Shown here piece by piece: positions 15,523 through 23,868 of a DNA stretch of 64,000 bases. This DNA is from SZUA-430 sp964483585 (GTDB taxonomy: Bacteria; Pseudomonadota; Alphaproteobacteria; Micropepsales; Micropepsaceae), in contig CAZABH010000016.1 of the NCBI GenBank assembly GCA_964483585.1, positions 1-64,000 on the forward strand, given 5' to 3'. The notes beneath the pieces were generated by a model. That model had not been told where the DNA came from. It saw nothing but the letters and a program-made list of their open reading frames with translations, and did not search any database. The position numbers and the translations under genes are program-made. Every line of letters starts with the position of its first letter. Position 1 is the stretch's first letter.

Positions 15523-16383
15523 ATGAAACTGGTAACTTTCACCGAGGGTGGTTCGACGCGTGTTGGGCTTGTGGTCGATGGCGGGGTGGTCGACTTGTCC
15601 AAGGCTGATGCGAGCTTGCCGCGTGACATGATCGGGCTGATCGATGGCTGGGACAAGGTGCGCTCGTCCGTCGAGCGCGCTGCATCGCGCAAGCCGGATT
15701 TCGACTTGAAAGCCGTTGGGCTTGAGGCGCCGGTGCCGCGGCCGTCGAAGGCCATGGCCATCGGGCTCAATTATGCGGATCATATTGCCGAGAGTAACCA
15801 GAAGACGCCGGAGGAACAGGTCTGGTTCTGCAAGCAGGTGAACTCCATTCATCCACCGTTTGCAGATGTGCAGCTGCCGAAGGTTTCACAGCTGGTGGAT
15901 TATGAGGCCGAGCTTGTCGTTGTCATTGGCAAGCGGTGCAAGCATGTGCCCAAGGAGAAGGCCCAAGAGGTGATCTTCGGTTATTGCGTTGGCAATGACG
16001 TGACGGCGCGTGACTGGCAGTTCAAGACGCCGCAATGGGTACTTGGAAAGAGCTTCGACACGCATGGACCGATCGGTCCGTGGATCGTGACAAGTGATGA
16101 GCTTGGCGACCCGCACACATTGGGAATTCGTGCTTTCGTGAATGGAGAGACGCGGCAGGACTCCAATACAAAGAATCTTGTCTTCAACGTCTTTGAGCAG
16201 ATTGCGCATCTGAGCCAAGCCATGACGCTGGAGCCTGGCGACATAATCTTTACCGGAACGCCGGGCGGTGTCGGTATGGCCATGCGACCGCCCCGATTGC
16301 TCAAGGATGGTGACGTGGTGCGCATCGAAATCGACCGCATCGGTGCCATCGAAGCGACGTTGAGGCCTGAGGTCGTTGCGTGA
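15523..16383 (+). CDS. fumarylacetoacetate hydrolase family protein
   Basis: A 286-residue FAH-fold enzyme hydrolysing carbon-carbon bonds of ring-cleavage products, or acting as a hydratase or decarboxylase on them. Visible are AIGLNYADHIAE, the metal ligands in VDYEAELVVVIG, GYCVGNDVTARDWQ and the closing GDIIFTGTPGGVG. GGGAGAG lies 6-12 bases before ATG 15523. Being next to the extradiol dioxygenase it most likely takes the dioxygenase product. The last bases overlap the P450 start (GTGA). Confidence 0.92.
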   Translation: MKLVTFTEGGSTRVGLVVDGGVVDLSKADASLPRDMIGLIDGWDKVRSSVERAASRKPDFDLKAVGLEAPVPRPSKAMAIGLNYADHIAESNQKTPEEQVWFCKQVNSIHPPFADVQLPKVSQLVDYEAELVVVIGKRCKHVPKEKAQEVIFGYCVGNDVTARDWQFKTPQWVLGKSFDTHGPIGPWIVTSDELGDPHTLGIRAFVNGETRQDSNTKNLVFNVFEQIAHLSQAMTLEPGDIIFTGTPGGVGMAMRPPRLLKDGDVVRIEIDRIGAIEATLRPEVVA

Positions 16384-17552
16384 GAGTGGGGGCTCGGCCC
16401 CGCTACGCCGGGTATCTTCACGGGCGTGATGCGCTGATCGACTCGTCTAGGTATTTTCGAGCTATCCGTGACGCTGGGCCCGCCGTCTGGCTTTCCCGGT
16501 ACAGGATGTGGGCCGTGGGTCGGTATGAGGATGCTAAGGCCGTGCTTCGCGCGGCGGACCAGCTTGTCAGTGGAAAAGGCATTGCTGCCAACAAGCTGGT
16601 CAACTCGATGGAGAACGAGATCACCCTCACGGCTGATGGTGCGGATCATGTCCGTCGACGGCTGGTGTTGATCAAGCCCCTGGGACCGGGAGCGCTTGCG
16701 CCGCTGCGGCAGCGCATGCAGCAGGAGGCTGAAGCGCTCGTGTTGCGGTTAAAGGGTGGTGACACATTCGATGCGATGGCGGAGTTTGCGGCCTATTTGC
16801 CTGTATCGATCGTGGCTGAGCTTGTTGGGCTGAGGCCCGAGGGTCGCGAGAGCATGCTGCGCTGGGCGGCTGCGACCTTTGACGCGATTGGTCCGATGAA
16901 CTGGCGCATGGTGCGGGCTCTTCCAGCACTTCTCGATCTGGCCCGCTACTCGGCACGGCTCGACAGGTCTGCGGTCATGCCGGGTAGCTGGGCAGACAGG
17001 CTCTTTGCGGCAGCCGATGAGGGTAGGCTTTCCCGTCGCGAGGCCAAGGCCATGATCATTGATTATGTGGCCCCGAGCCTCGACACTACGATCCTTGCCA
17101 TCGGGCAGATGGTCCGGCATCTGGCGCTGTACCCGCATGTCCTGCAGGCGGTCCGACAGGATGAAGGCGTTGCTGGTGATGTGGTGCATGAGTCGGTTCG
17201 ATTGTCTTCGCCCATAAGAGGTTTTACCCGCTTTGCGGTGCAGGACTTTCCGGTAGACGATGTCATGGTTCCCGCGGGTGATCGCGTGCTGGTGCTCTAT
17301 GCGTCGGCGAACCGTGACGAGCGCAAGTATGACGATCCGGATCGGTTTGACATCTCGCGCAATGCCCGGGACCACTTGGGGTGGGGACATGGTGCGCATG
17401 CGTGCGCCGGCATGCATCTGGCGCGGCTCGAGATGGAGTGCCTGCTTGTTGCTCTGGCGCGCCACCTCACGCGCATAGAGGTGGATGCGCCTGAACCTTT
17501 CTTCAATAACGTGCTGCAGGGGTTCAAGTCCCTTCCGGCCCGCTTTCACTGA
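16380..17552 (+). CDS. cytochrome P450
   Basis: A 390-residue bacterial class I-type P450 with no membrane anchor. The heme loop WGHGAHACAG places the thiolate ligand at C342 and matches the family signature. The I-helix has an acid/alcohol pair in SLDTT and the K-helix has ESVR. The start is GTG 16380, overlapping the previous stop. It needs electrons from a ferredoxin and reductase; none is in this operon, but a matching pair lies at 52.9-54.5 kb. The role may be hydroxylation or O-demethylation of an aromatic or terpenoid substrate. Confidence 0.95.
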   Translation: MRVGARPRYAGYLHGRDALIDSSRYFRAIRDAGPAVWLSRYRMWAVGRYEDAKAVLRAADQLVSGKGIAANKLVNSMENEITLTADGADHVRRRLVLIKPLGPGALAPLRQRMQQEAEALVLRLKGGDTFDAMAEFAAYLPVSIVAELVGLRPEGRESMLRWAAATFDAIGPMNWRMVRALPALLDLARYSARLDRSAVMPGSWADRLFAAADEGRLSRREAKAMIIDYVAPSLDTTILAIGQMVRHLALYPHVLQAVRQDEGVAGDVVHESVRLSSPIRGFTRFAVQDFPVDDVMVPAGDRVLVLYASANRDERKYDDPDRFDISRNARDHLGWGHGAHACAGMHLARLEMECLLVALARHLTRIEVDAPEPFFNNVLQGFKSLPARFH

Positions 17553-17561
17553 GGTCATGAC

Positions 17562-19061
17562 ATGATTGAAACCGATGTGCTGATTTCCGGTCTGGGACCA
17601 GTTGGTGCGACGCTTGCCAATTTGCTGGGGCAGCAAGGTGTGCGGGTGCTGGCTGTCGAGCGAGAGACGGCAGTCTACCCTCTGCCCCGGGCGGCGCATT
17701 TCGATGCCGAGATCATGCGCGTCTGGCAGGGGCTTGGCTTGCTCGAGCAGGTGAAGGCGATTTCGCGTGTTGCGCCTGCCTATGAGTTTCGGACGGCGAA
17801 GGGAGAAGTGCTGTTGCGCTTTGACCTTGGTGCAGTAACCCTTGCACCGGGTTTCGAGCCCAGCTGGATGTTCAACCAGCCGGACCTTGAACAGGCGCTG
17901 CGGGGCAAGCTCGCTGATTATCCGTCCGTCGAGATCCGGCTTGGCACCAGCCTCGAGCCCTTCGATGCATCCTTGAATGAAGGGGTGCGGGCGACCATCG
18001 TTGATGGCTCGGGGACGGCTACGGAGGTGCGCGCACGCTATCTCGTTGGATGTGACGGCGCCTCGAGCGCCGTCCGCAAGACCCTGAAAATCGGCCATTT
18101 CGATTACGGGTTCGACGAGCCTTGGCTGGTTGTCGATGCACAAGTCCGCCGACCAGAGAAGATGCCCAGTCTTAACCTGCAGATCTGCGATCCTGAGCGT
18201 CCCACGACATGCGTCTTGATGGGGCCTGGCCGGCATCGTTGGGAGTTCATGATCCGTCCGGGCGAGGATCCCCAGTCCTTTCTGGATGACCGCCGAATTT
18301 CTTCACTGTTGAGCGCGTGGGTGAGCGAGGAGGATGTCATCATTGATCGCAAGGCGGTCTACCGGTTTCATGGGCTGGTCGCAGAAGAGTGGAGGCGCGG
18401 GCGTGTCATCCTTGCGGGCGACGCCGCTCACCAGACACCGCCTTTTGCCGGGCAGGGCATGTGCTCCGGCATCCGCGATGCCGTGAACCTCTCCTGGAAG
18501 CTAGGGCACGTCATCCGTGGCGAAGCGAGCGACAAGATCCTCGACAGTTATCAGACTGAGCGCGAACCGCATGTGCGTGCGCTTACTGAAGCTGCCATCG
18601 CCATGGGGCGTGTCGTGTGCATGGCTGATCCCGAGGCTGCTGCGCAGCGGGATGCGGCTTTGATAGCTCAACGCGCTCAGGGACTGCAGCCTGTTCCACC
18701 TCCTGATCCGAAGCCGGGGCCAGGGATGTTTGTCGGCTCACCTGCTGTTTCGGGCTCGATCTTTCCGCAGTACATCGTCGGTGGCCTGATGCTCGATGAT
18801 GTGATGGGCGTTGGGGCATGGTTCATTGCGCGCAGGTCTGAGGATGTTCAACACCTGAGGACGTCTGCATTGTTTCGGGTGGGGGCGCTTGATAGTGGCC
18901 CGTTGATGCCATTCGCTGATAAAATCAGCGCTTGGCTGGATGAGGCGGGTGCCGCTGCGGTTCTTGTGCGGGCAGACAGATATGTGTTTGGTGCCGGGGA
19001 TGTGACCGTGCTTATCGAGTCATGGAGCGTCGCCTTGCGGGGACAAGGGGTTGCTGCATGA
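17562..19061 (+). CDS. FAD-dependent aromatic hydroxylase (MhpA/PcpB-like)
   Basis: A 499-residue group A flavin monooxygenase. It has the dinucleotide fold GLGPVGATLANLLGQQG (about 10-26), the DG motif GCDGASSAVRKTL, and the FAD-pyrophosphate GD motif AGDAAHQTPPFAGQGMCSGIRDA. MhpA is about 550 residues, so the C-terminal thioredoxin-like region is shorter here. These enzymes ortho-hydroxylate a phenol using NAD(P)H, generating the diol that an extradiol dioxygenase opens. It ends in a 4-base overlap with the next GST gene. Confidence 0.92.
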   Translation: MIETDVLISGLGPVGATLANLLGQQGVRVLAVERETAVYPLPRAAHFDAEIMRVWQGLGLLEQVKAISRVAPAYEFRTAKGEVLLRFDLGAVTLAPGFEPSWMFNQPDLEQALRGKLADYPSVEIRLGTSLEPFDASLNEGVRATIVDGSGTATEVRARYLVGCDGASSAVRKTLKIGHFDYGFDEPWLVVDAQVRRPEKMPSLNLQICDPERPTTCVLMGPGRHRWEFMIRPGEDPQSFLDDRRISSLLSAWVSEEDVIIDRKAVYRFHGLVAEEWRRGRVILAGDAAHQTPPFAGQGMCSGIRDAVNLSWKLGHVIRGEASDKILDSYQTEREPHVRALTEAAIAMGRVVCMADPEAAAQRDAALIAQRAQGLQPVPPPDPKPGPGMFVGSPAVSGSIFPQYIVGGLMLDDVMGVGAWFIARRSEDVQHLRTSALFRVGALDSGPLMPFADKISAWLDEAGAAAVLVRADRYVFGAGDVTVLIESWSVALRGQGVAA

Positions 19062-20071
19062 GCCTGTCTTTATCGATCCTTGCGCTCGCGTTTGCTGGTC
19101 TCTTGGGTTGGTTTCTCTTTGAGCGCTCCAGGCGCCGGACGCACGCTGTTGAAGGTGGGTTTCACCCGGAAATCTCACTGCCGCATGAAGCGCCATTCGA
19201 GCTCTACGGCAATGCGTTTTCGCACTGCTCGCGCAAGACGCGACTTGTGATGGCCGAGCTTGGCATTCCCTTTGTGCACAAGCCGATCGACCTGATTGAG
19301 ACAGGTAGCTATCAGACGCTGTCGCCAGCCTATCTGAAGGTTAATCCATCGGGTCTCATACCGACGCTGGTCCACAATGGGCACCCGGTCTATGAGTCCG
19401 ATGACATCATGGCCTATGCGGTGTCTCAGGCGCCTCCGGGTGCGCCGTTGCTTGTTCCGACGGATGTCGTGTTGCGCGAGCGCATGGAGGAGTGGATTGC
19501 TTTCGGAAACCTGTCGAGCAACGCGCCAACAGCGGATATGGAGCGGCGGATTGGTGCCTGCGTGCCGTCGCTGACCCTGCCTCTCTTCATCACGGCGATC
19601 CGCTACATACCGCTGCACCGCATCCTGTTCGGTTTCCTGTTCCACCCGGATAGGGCGCGCCCGATGTTCTTTTCCCTCGCAAGGTTGCTCGGGCTGAGAC
19701 GAATGCTTTCCATTAAACCGATCCGGCTTATGGTGCGAAATGGCCGTCGCTATATGCGAACCCACCTTGGCAAGATTGATGATGCGCTTGGCCAGACGGG
19801 AGGCCCGTGGATCCTTGGCTCACAGTTCTCGCTGGCTGACATCACGCTGGGCTGTGTTTTGCTGCGCCTTGAAGAGACAGGGTTCCTTGCGTCGTATCTG
19901 GAGAAGGGCGGGCTCGAACGGCTTGTAGCTTATTACCAAGGCATGCAATCGAGACCGAGCTGGAAGACCGCCATCGTTGACGTTGCGCATCCCATCATCA
20001 CGCAGGGTGCAGAAGACCTTCGCGTGGCCCGCGTGCATGATCGGGAGATTGCCCGAATGCTGGGCGACTGA
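19058..20071 (+). CDS. membrane-anchored glutathione S-transferase family protein
   Basis: A 337-residue GST with an N-terminal membrane segment (LSILALAFAGLLGWFLF, about 4-20) followed by the arginine-rich stop RSRRR. The GST N-domain begins FELYGNAFSHCSRKTRLVMAE, with a glutathione-site segment NPSGLIPTLVHNG ... ESDDIMAYA. The C-domain includes FSLADITLGCVLLRLEETGF. The ATG at 19058 overlaps the hydroxylase stop as ATGA. A second, differently located GST in the same operon implies two glutathione-dependent steps or one step plus detoxification. Confidence 0.87.
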   Translation: MSLSLSILALAFAGLLGWFLFERSRRRTHAVEGGFHPEISLPHEAPFELYGNAFSHCSRKTRLVMAELGIPFVHKPIDLIETGSYQTLSPAYLKVNPSGLIPTLVHNGHPVYESDDIMAYAVSQAPPGAPLLVPTDVVLRERMEEWIAFGNLSSNAPTADMERRIGACVPSLTLPLFITAIRYIPLHRILFGFLFHPDRARPMFFSLARLLGLRRMLSIKPIRLMVRNGRRYMRTHLGKIDDALGQTGGPWILGSQFSLADITLGCVLLRLEETGFLASYLEKGGLERLVAYYQGMQSRPSWKTAIVDVAHPIITQGAEDLRVARVHDREIARMLGD

Positions 20072-20091
20072 CGCAGCTTCCCTCCGAGTTG

Positions 20092-20106
20092 TTGTGCGGC
20101 GCACAA
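20092..20106. promoter_or_regulatory. inverted repeat upstream of the bkd operon
   Basis: TTGTGCG and CGCACAA flank a single central G, a perfect 7-bp palindrome 188 bases before bkdA1 and 21 after the GST stop. It resembles an operator, possibly for an Lrp-type BkdR, more than a terminator, since no T-run follows. No regulator gene is adjacent. Confidence 0.4.
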
Positions 20107-20224
20107 TGGTCGGCGGAATATTGCCTCAGCCTGCAGCTGTTTGAACGAAACGTGCGGTTCAGCGAGCGCAGGCCGCAATCTTCTAAGTGGCTACGGCGCA
20201 TTGACCGTCGCTTGAGAATTGACG

Positions 20225-20253
20225 TTGACGCTCATGGAGTGCACGCCTATTCC
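20225..20253 (+). promoter_or_regulatory. possible bkd operon promoter
   Basis: TTGACG (20225-20230) and TATTCC (20248-20253) are spaced by 17 bases and would give a leader of about 35 bases before ATG 20294. The -10 match is modest. Confidence 0.4.
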
Positions 20254-20293
20254 CTCGCGCCAATTTGACGCGTGCACACAGCCGGGAGTTCCC

Positions 20294-21547
20294 ATGAGCA
20301 AGACGGCGCCGGATCGCAAGAACCGCGTATCCCTGTCCCTTCGCATTCCTGAACCCAAGCATCGACCCGGGGACCAGCCTGATTTCTCGAATATCAAGGT
20401 CCCAAAGGCAGGCGAGGTTCGCCGTCCGGACATCGATGCAACGGCCAAGGATGTTGCCGACCTTGCCTATACTCTGATCCGCGTGCTCGACAATGACCAC
20501 AAGGCCGTGGGGCCTTGGGATCCCAAGCTCGATGCCGACACGATGAAGCGTGGTCTGAAACACATGGTCATGACGCGCGTATTCGATGATCGCATGTACA
20601 AGGCGCAGCGTCAGGGCAAGACATCGTTCTACATGAAGTGCACGGGTGAGGAGGCTGTGGCGGTAGCGCAGGCGTCGGCACTTGATACTGACGACATGTG
20701 CTTTCCCTCCTACCGACAGCAGGGTTTGCTGATCTCGCGCGGCTATCCGCTGGTCGACATGATGAATCAGATCTATTCGAACGAAAAGGATCCGATCAAG
20801 GGGCGGCAGTTGCCGATCATGTATTCGTCGAAGCAGTTCGGTTTTTTCTCGATTTCGGGGAACCTGGGGACACAGTTCAGCCAGGCCGTGGGCTGGGCGA
20901 TGGCGTCGGCCTACAAGGGGGATGACCGGATCGCGGCGACTTGGATCGGCGAGGGTTCGACAGCCGAGGGCGACTTCCACCATGGCCTTACCTTCGCGAC
21001 GGTCTACCAGGCGCCCGTCGTGCTGAATGTTGTCAACAATCAGTGGGCCATTTCGTCATACCAGGGTATTGCGGGTGGCGAGGACTCAACCTTCGCCGCA
21101 CGCGGCATCGGCTATGGAATGCCGGGGCTGAGGGTTGATGGAAACGACTTCCTTGCCGTCTACGCTGTCACGAAGTGGGCGGCGGATCGCGCGCGCTCGA
21201 ATCTCGGGCCGACGCTGATCGAGCACTTCACCTATCGCGTGGAAGGGCACTCGACGAGCGACGACCCGACCCGCTACCGGCCTGCTGGCGAGGCCAAGGC
21301 GTGGCCGCTGGGTGATCCGATCCTGCGGTTGAAGAACCATCTCATCACGCTGGGCAAGTGGTCGGAGGCCGACCATGTCGCGCTCGAGAAAGAGTGCGAG
21401 GAGCATGTCCGCAAGATGCAGAAGGAGGCCGAGGCGAATGGCGTCCTTGGCAGCGGCAAGATTCCGAGCGTCAAGACAATGTTCGAGGATGTCTACAAGG
21501 ACATGCCGTGGCACCTGCGTAAGCAGCGCCAGGAAATGGGGGTCTGA
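20294..21547 (+). CDS. bkdA1: branched-chain 2-oxoacid dehydrogenase E1 component, alpha subunit
   Basis: A 417-residue thiamine-diphosphate decarboxylase subunit that, with E1 beta, oxidatively decarboxylates the 2-oxoacids of valine, leucine and isoleucine. The TPP/magnesium motif appears as GEGSTAEGDFHHGLTFATVYQAPVV..NN (usual GDG replaced by GEG, as in this subfamily). The phosphorylation-loop region reads HSTSDDPTRYR. The long N-terminus with KVPKAGEVRRPDID is typical of BkdA1. ATG 20294 has GGGAG 6 bases upstream; the longer open frame to 20219 is not needed. First of four genes with gaps under 10 bases or overlaps. Confidence 0.94.
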   Translation: MSKTAPDRKNRVSLSLRIPEPKHRPGDQPDFSNIKVPKAGEVRRPDIDATAKDVADLAYTLIRVLDNDHKAVGPWDPKLDADTMKRGLKHMVMTRVFDDRMYKAQRQGKTSFYMKCTGEEAVAVAQASALDTDDMCFPSYRQQGLLISRGYPLVDMMNQIYSNEKDPIKGRQLPIMYSSKQFGFFSISGNLGTQFSQAVGWAMASAYKGDDRIAATWIGEGSTAEGDFHHGLTFATVYQAPVVLNVVNNQWAISSYQGIAGGEDSTFAARGIGYGMPGLRVDGNDFLAVYAVTKWAADRARSNLGPTLIEHFTYRVEGHSTSDDPTRYRPAGEAKAWPLGDPILRLKNHLITLGKWSEADHVALEKECEEHVRKMQKEAEANGVLGSGKIPSVKTMFEDVYKDMPWHLRKQRQEMGV

Positions 21548-21553
21548 CGCGCC

Positions 21554-22567
21554 ATGCCAACCATGAACATGATCCAGGCCCTGAATTCCGCCATGGATGT
21601 GATGCTGACCCGAGATCCCAACGTGCTGATTTTCGGCGAGGACGTCGGCTATTTCGGTGGTGTCTTCAGGGCCACTGATGGCCTGCAGAAGAAGCATGGC
21701 GTGCAACGCTGCTTCGACACGCCGATTGGCGAGAGCGGCATCGTTGCGACGGCGATCGGGATGGGGGCCTATGGCCTCAGGCCAGTCGTGGAGATCCAGT
21801 TCGCCGATTACATTTATCCGGCCTATGACCAGATCGTGTCGGAGGCGGCGCGCCTGCGTTACCGATCGGCGGCGGACTTCACCTCGCCGATCACGCTGCG
21901 CTCGCCCTATGGCGGTGGCATCTTCGGGGGGCAGACTCACAGCCAGAGCCCGGAGGCGCTGTTCACGCATGTCTGCGGCCTCAAGACGGTCATTCCGTCC
22001 AATCCCTATGACGCGAAAGGCCTTCTGATCGCGGCGATCGAGGACGATGACCCGGTCATGTTCTTCGAGCCGAAGCGCATCTACAATGGCCCCTTCGATG
22101 GCCACCATGACAGGCCCGTTCAGGCGTGGAACAAGCACCCCGCGAGCGACGTGCCCGATGGCTATTATACTGTGCCGCTGGGCAAGGCGCGGATTGCACG
22201 TTCGGGTGAGGCGGTGACGGTGCTGGCCTATGGCACGATGGTTCATGTGTCGATTGCGGCGGCTGAAGAGCAGGGCATCGATGCCGAGGTCATTGACCTG
22301 AGGACCATCTGGCCTGTCGACATCGAGACCATCATTGAATCGGTCGAGAAGACCGGACGCTGCGTGATCGTGCATGAGGCGACACGGACCAGCGGATTTG
22401 GTGCCGAGCTGTCGGCGCTTGTGCAGGAGAACTGCTTCCATCACCTTGAGGCTCCCATCGAGCGCGTGACGGGATGGGATACGCCCTATCCGCATGCCTT
22501 CGAATGGCAGTATTTTCCTGGACCGAAGCGCATCGGCGATGCCATGCGCCGCGCACTGGAGGACTGA
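21554..22567 (+). CDS. bkdA2: branched-chain 2-oxoacid dehydrogenase E1 component, beta subunit
   Basis: A 337-residue transketolase-type subunit completing the E1 active site. Motifs include FGEDVGYFGGVFRATDGLQ (TPP-side), DTPIGESGIVATAIGMG and the C-domain DLRTIWPVDIETI. Length is normal for the family. It starts 6 bases after bkdA1; a second ATG at 21563 is also possible. Confidence 0.95.
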   Translation: MPTMNMIQALNSAMDVMLTRDPNVLIFGEDVGYFGGVFRATDGLQKKHGVQRCFDTPIGESGIVATAIGMGAYGLRPVVEIQFADYIYPAYDQIVSEAARLRYRSAADFTSPITLRSPYGGGIFGGQTHSQSPEALFTHVCGLKTVIPSNPYDAKGLLIAAIEDDDPVMFFEPKRIYNGPFDGHHDRPVQAWNKHPASDVPDGYYTVPLGKARIARSGEAVTVLAYGTMVHVSIAAAEEQGIDAEVIDLRTIWPVDIETIIESVEKTGRCVIVHEATRTSGFGAELSALVQENCFHHLEAPIERVTGWDTPYPHAFEWQYFPGPKRIGDAMRRALED

Positions 22568-22572
22568 GGGCC

Positions 22573-23868
22573 ATGGGCAAGTATGTTTTCAAGCTGCCTG
22601 ACGTTGGCGAAGGAACGGCTGAAGCCGAGATCGTGGCGTGGCATGTGAAGGTCGGCGACCTGGTCGAAGAAGACCAGCACCTTGTCGATGTCATGACCGA
22701 CAAGGCGACGGTCGAGATGACGTCTCCTGTCAAAGGCCGCGTCCTGTCGTTGCACGGCGAACCCGGCGCGATGGCCATTGTGGGCGCGGCGATCGTCGAG
22801 TTCGAGGTGGAAGGGGTTGGCAACGAGGCGCAAGTCAAGGCCCCTGCTGCAGCGGCCAAGGCTACAACGGTGACTGCCGCGCCTGTAGCGAAGGTCGAGG
22901 TGGCACAGCCCGCGCAGCGACCTGTCAAGCCGTTGGAAGAATTGCCGGCGGCTGTTGAGCCTGTTCCGCGGGTTCCTGGTGACAAGCCGTTGGCGTCTCC
23001 GGCGGTACGGCAGCGTGCGCTGGAGCTCGGGATCAAGCTGCAGTTTGTCGATGGCTCCGGTCCTGGCGGTCGGATCACGCATGCCGATCTCGACGGGTTC
23101 CTCGCGCGGGGCGGCTCGCAGCGGATGTCCGGTGGCGGGCTCGCGCGTCGCGAGGGTGTCGATGAGATCAAGGTCATTGGCCTGCGGCGCAAGATTGCCG
23201 AGAAGATGCAGGATACCAAGCGGCGTATCCCGCATTTTGCGTATGTCGAGGAAGTCGACATGACCGAGATCGAGGCTCTGCGTGCGCACATGAATGCCAC
23301 GCGCCGCAAGGACCAACCGAAGCTGACGTTGCTTCCGTTCCTCATTCGCGCGCTGGTGCGGGTGCTGCCTGAATTCCCGCAAATCAATGCGCGTTATGAT
23401 GACGTTGCGGGTGTCGTGAACAGGTTCCGGCCCGTCCATATCGGGATTGCGACGCAGACGGCGAACGGGCTCATGGTGCCAGTGGTCAAGCATGCCGAGG
23501 CGCTGGACCTGTGGCAGGCAGCGAACGAGGTCGCACGGGTATCAGCGGCGGCACGCGAGAACAAGGCGTCGCGCGACGAGCTCTCCGGTTCGACGATCAC
23601 GATCACCAGCCTTGGTCCCATTGGCGGGGTTGTCACCACACCGGTCATCAATTATCCGGAAGTTGCAATCATCGGGCCCAATGCGATCATTGAACGGCCC
23701 GTGGTGCGCGATGGTGCGATCGTGGTGCGCAAGATGATGAACCTGTCGTCGTCGTTCGATCATCGCGTTGTCGACGGCTTTGATGCGGCTCAGTTCATCC
23801 AGCGCGTGAAGGCACTGCTTCAGCATCCCGCGCTGATGTTCATGGATGAGGGTGCTGCCCGTGGCTGA
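22573..23868 (+). CDS. bkdB: branched-chain 2-oxoacid dehydrogenase E2 (lipoamide acyltransferase)
   Basis: A 431-residue core of the complex. It has one lipoyl domain (1-80, lipoylated K44 in MTDKATVEM), an Ala/Pro-rich linker (about 88-130), a peripheral-subunit-binding domain (ASPAVRQRALELGIKL, about 140-175) and the catalytic acyltransferase domain ending in SSFDHRVVDGFDAAQF with H397. It transfers the branched acyl group to CoA. The start ATG 22573 gives the standard GKYVFKLPDVGEG. Its 3' end overlaps the E3 gene by 8 bases. Confidence 0.95.
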   Translation: MGKYVFKLPDVGEGTAEAEIVAWHVKVGDLVEEDQHLVDVMTDKATVEMTSPVKGRVLSLHGEPGAMAIVGAAIVEFEVEGVGNEAQVKAPAAAAKATTVTAAPVAKVEVAQPAQRPVKPLEELPAAVEPVPRVPGDKPLASPAVRQRALELGIKLQFVDGSGPGGRITHADLDGFLARGGSQRMSGGGLARREGVDEIKVIGLRRKIAEKMQDTKRRIPHFAYVEEVDMTEIEALRAHMNATRRKDQPKLTLLPFLIRALVRVLPEFPQINARYDDVAGVVNRFRPVHIGIATQTANGLMVPVVKHAEALDLWQAANEVARVSAAARENKASRDELSGSTITITSLGPIGGVVTTPVINYPEVAIIGPNAIIERPVVRDGAIVVRKMMNLSSSFDHRVVDGFDAAQFIQRVKALLQHPALMFMDEGAARG

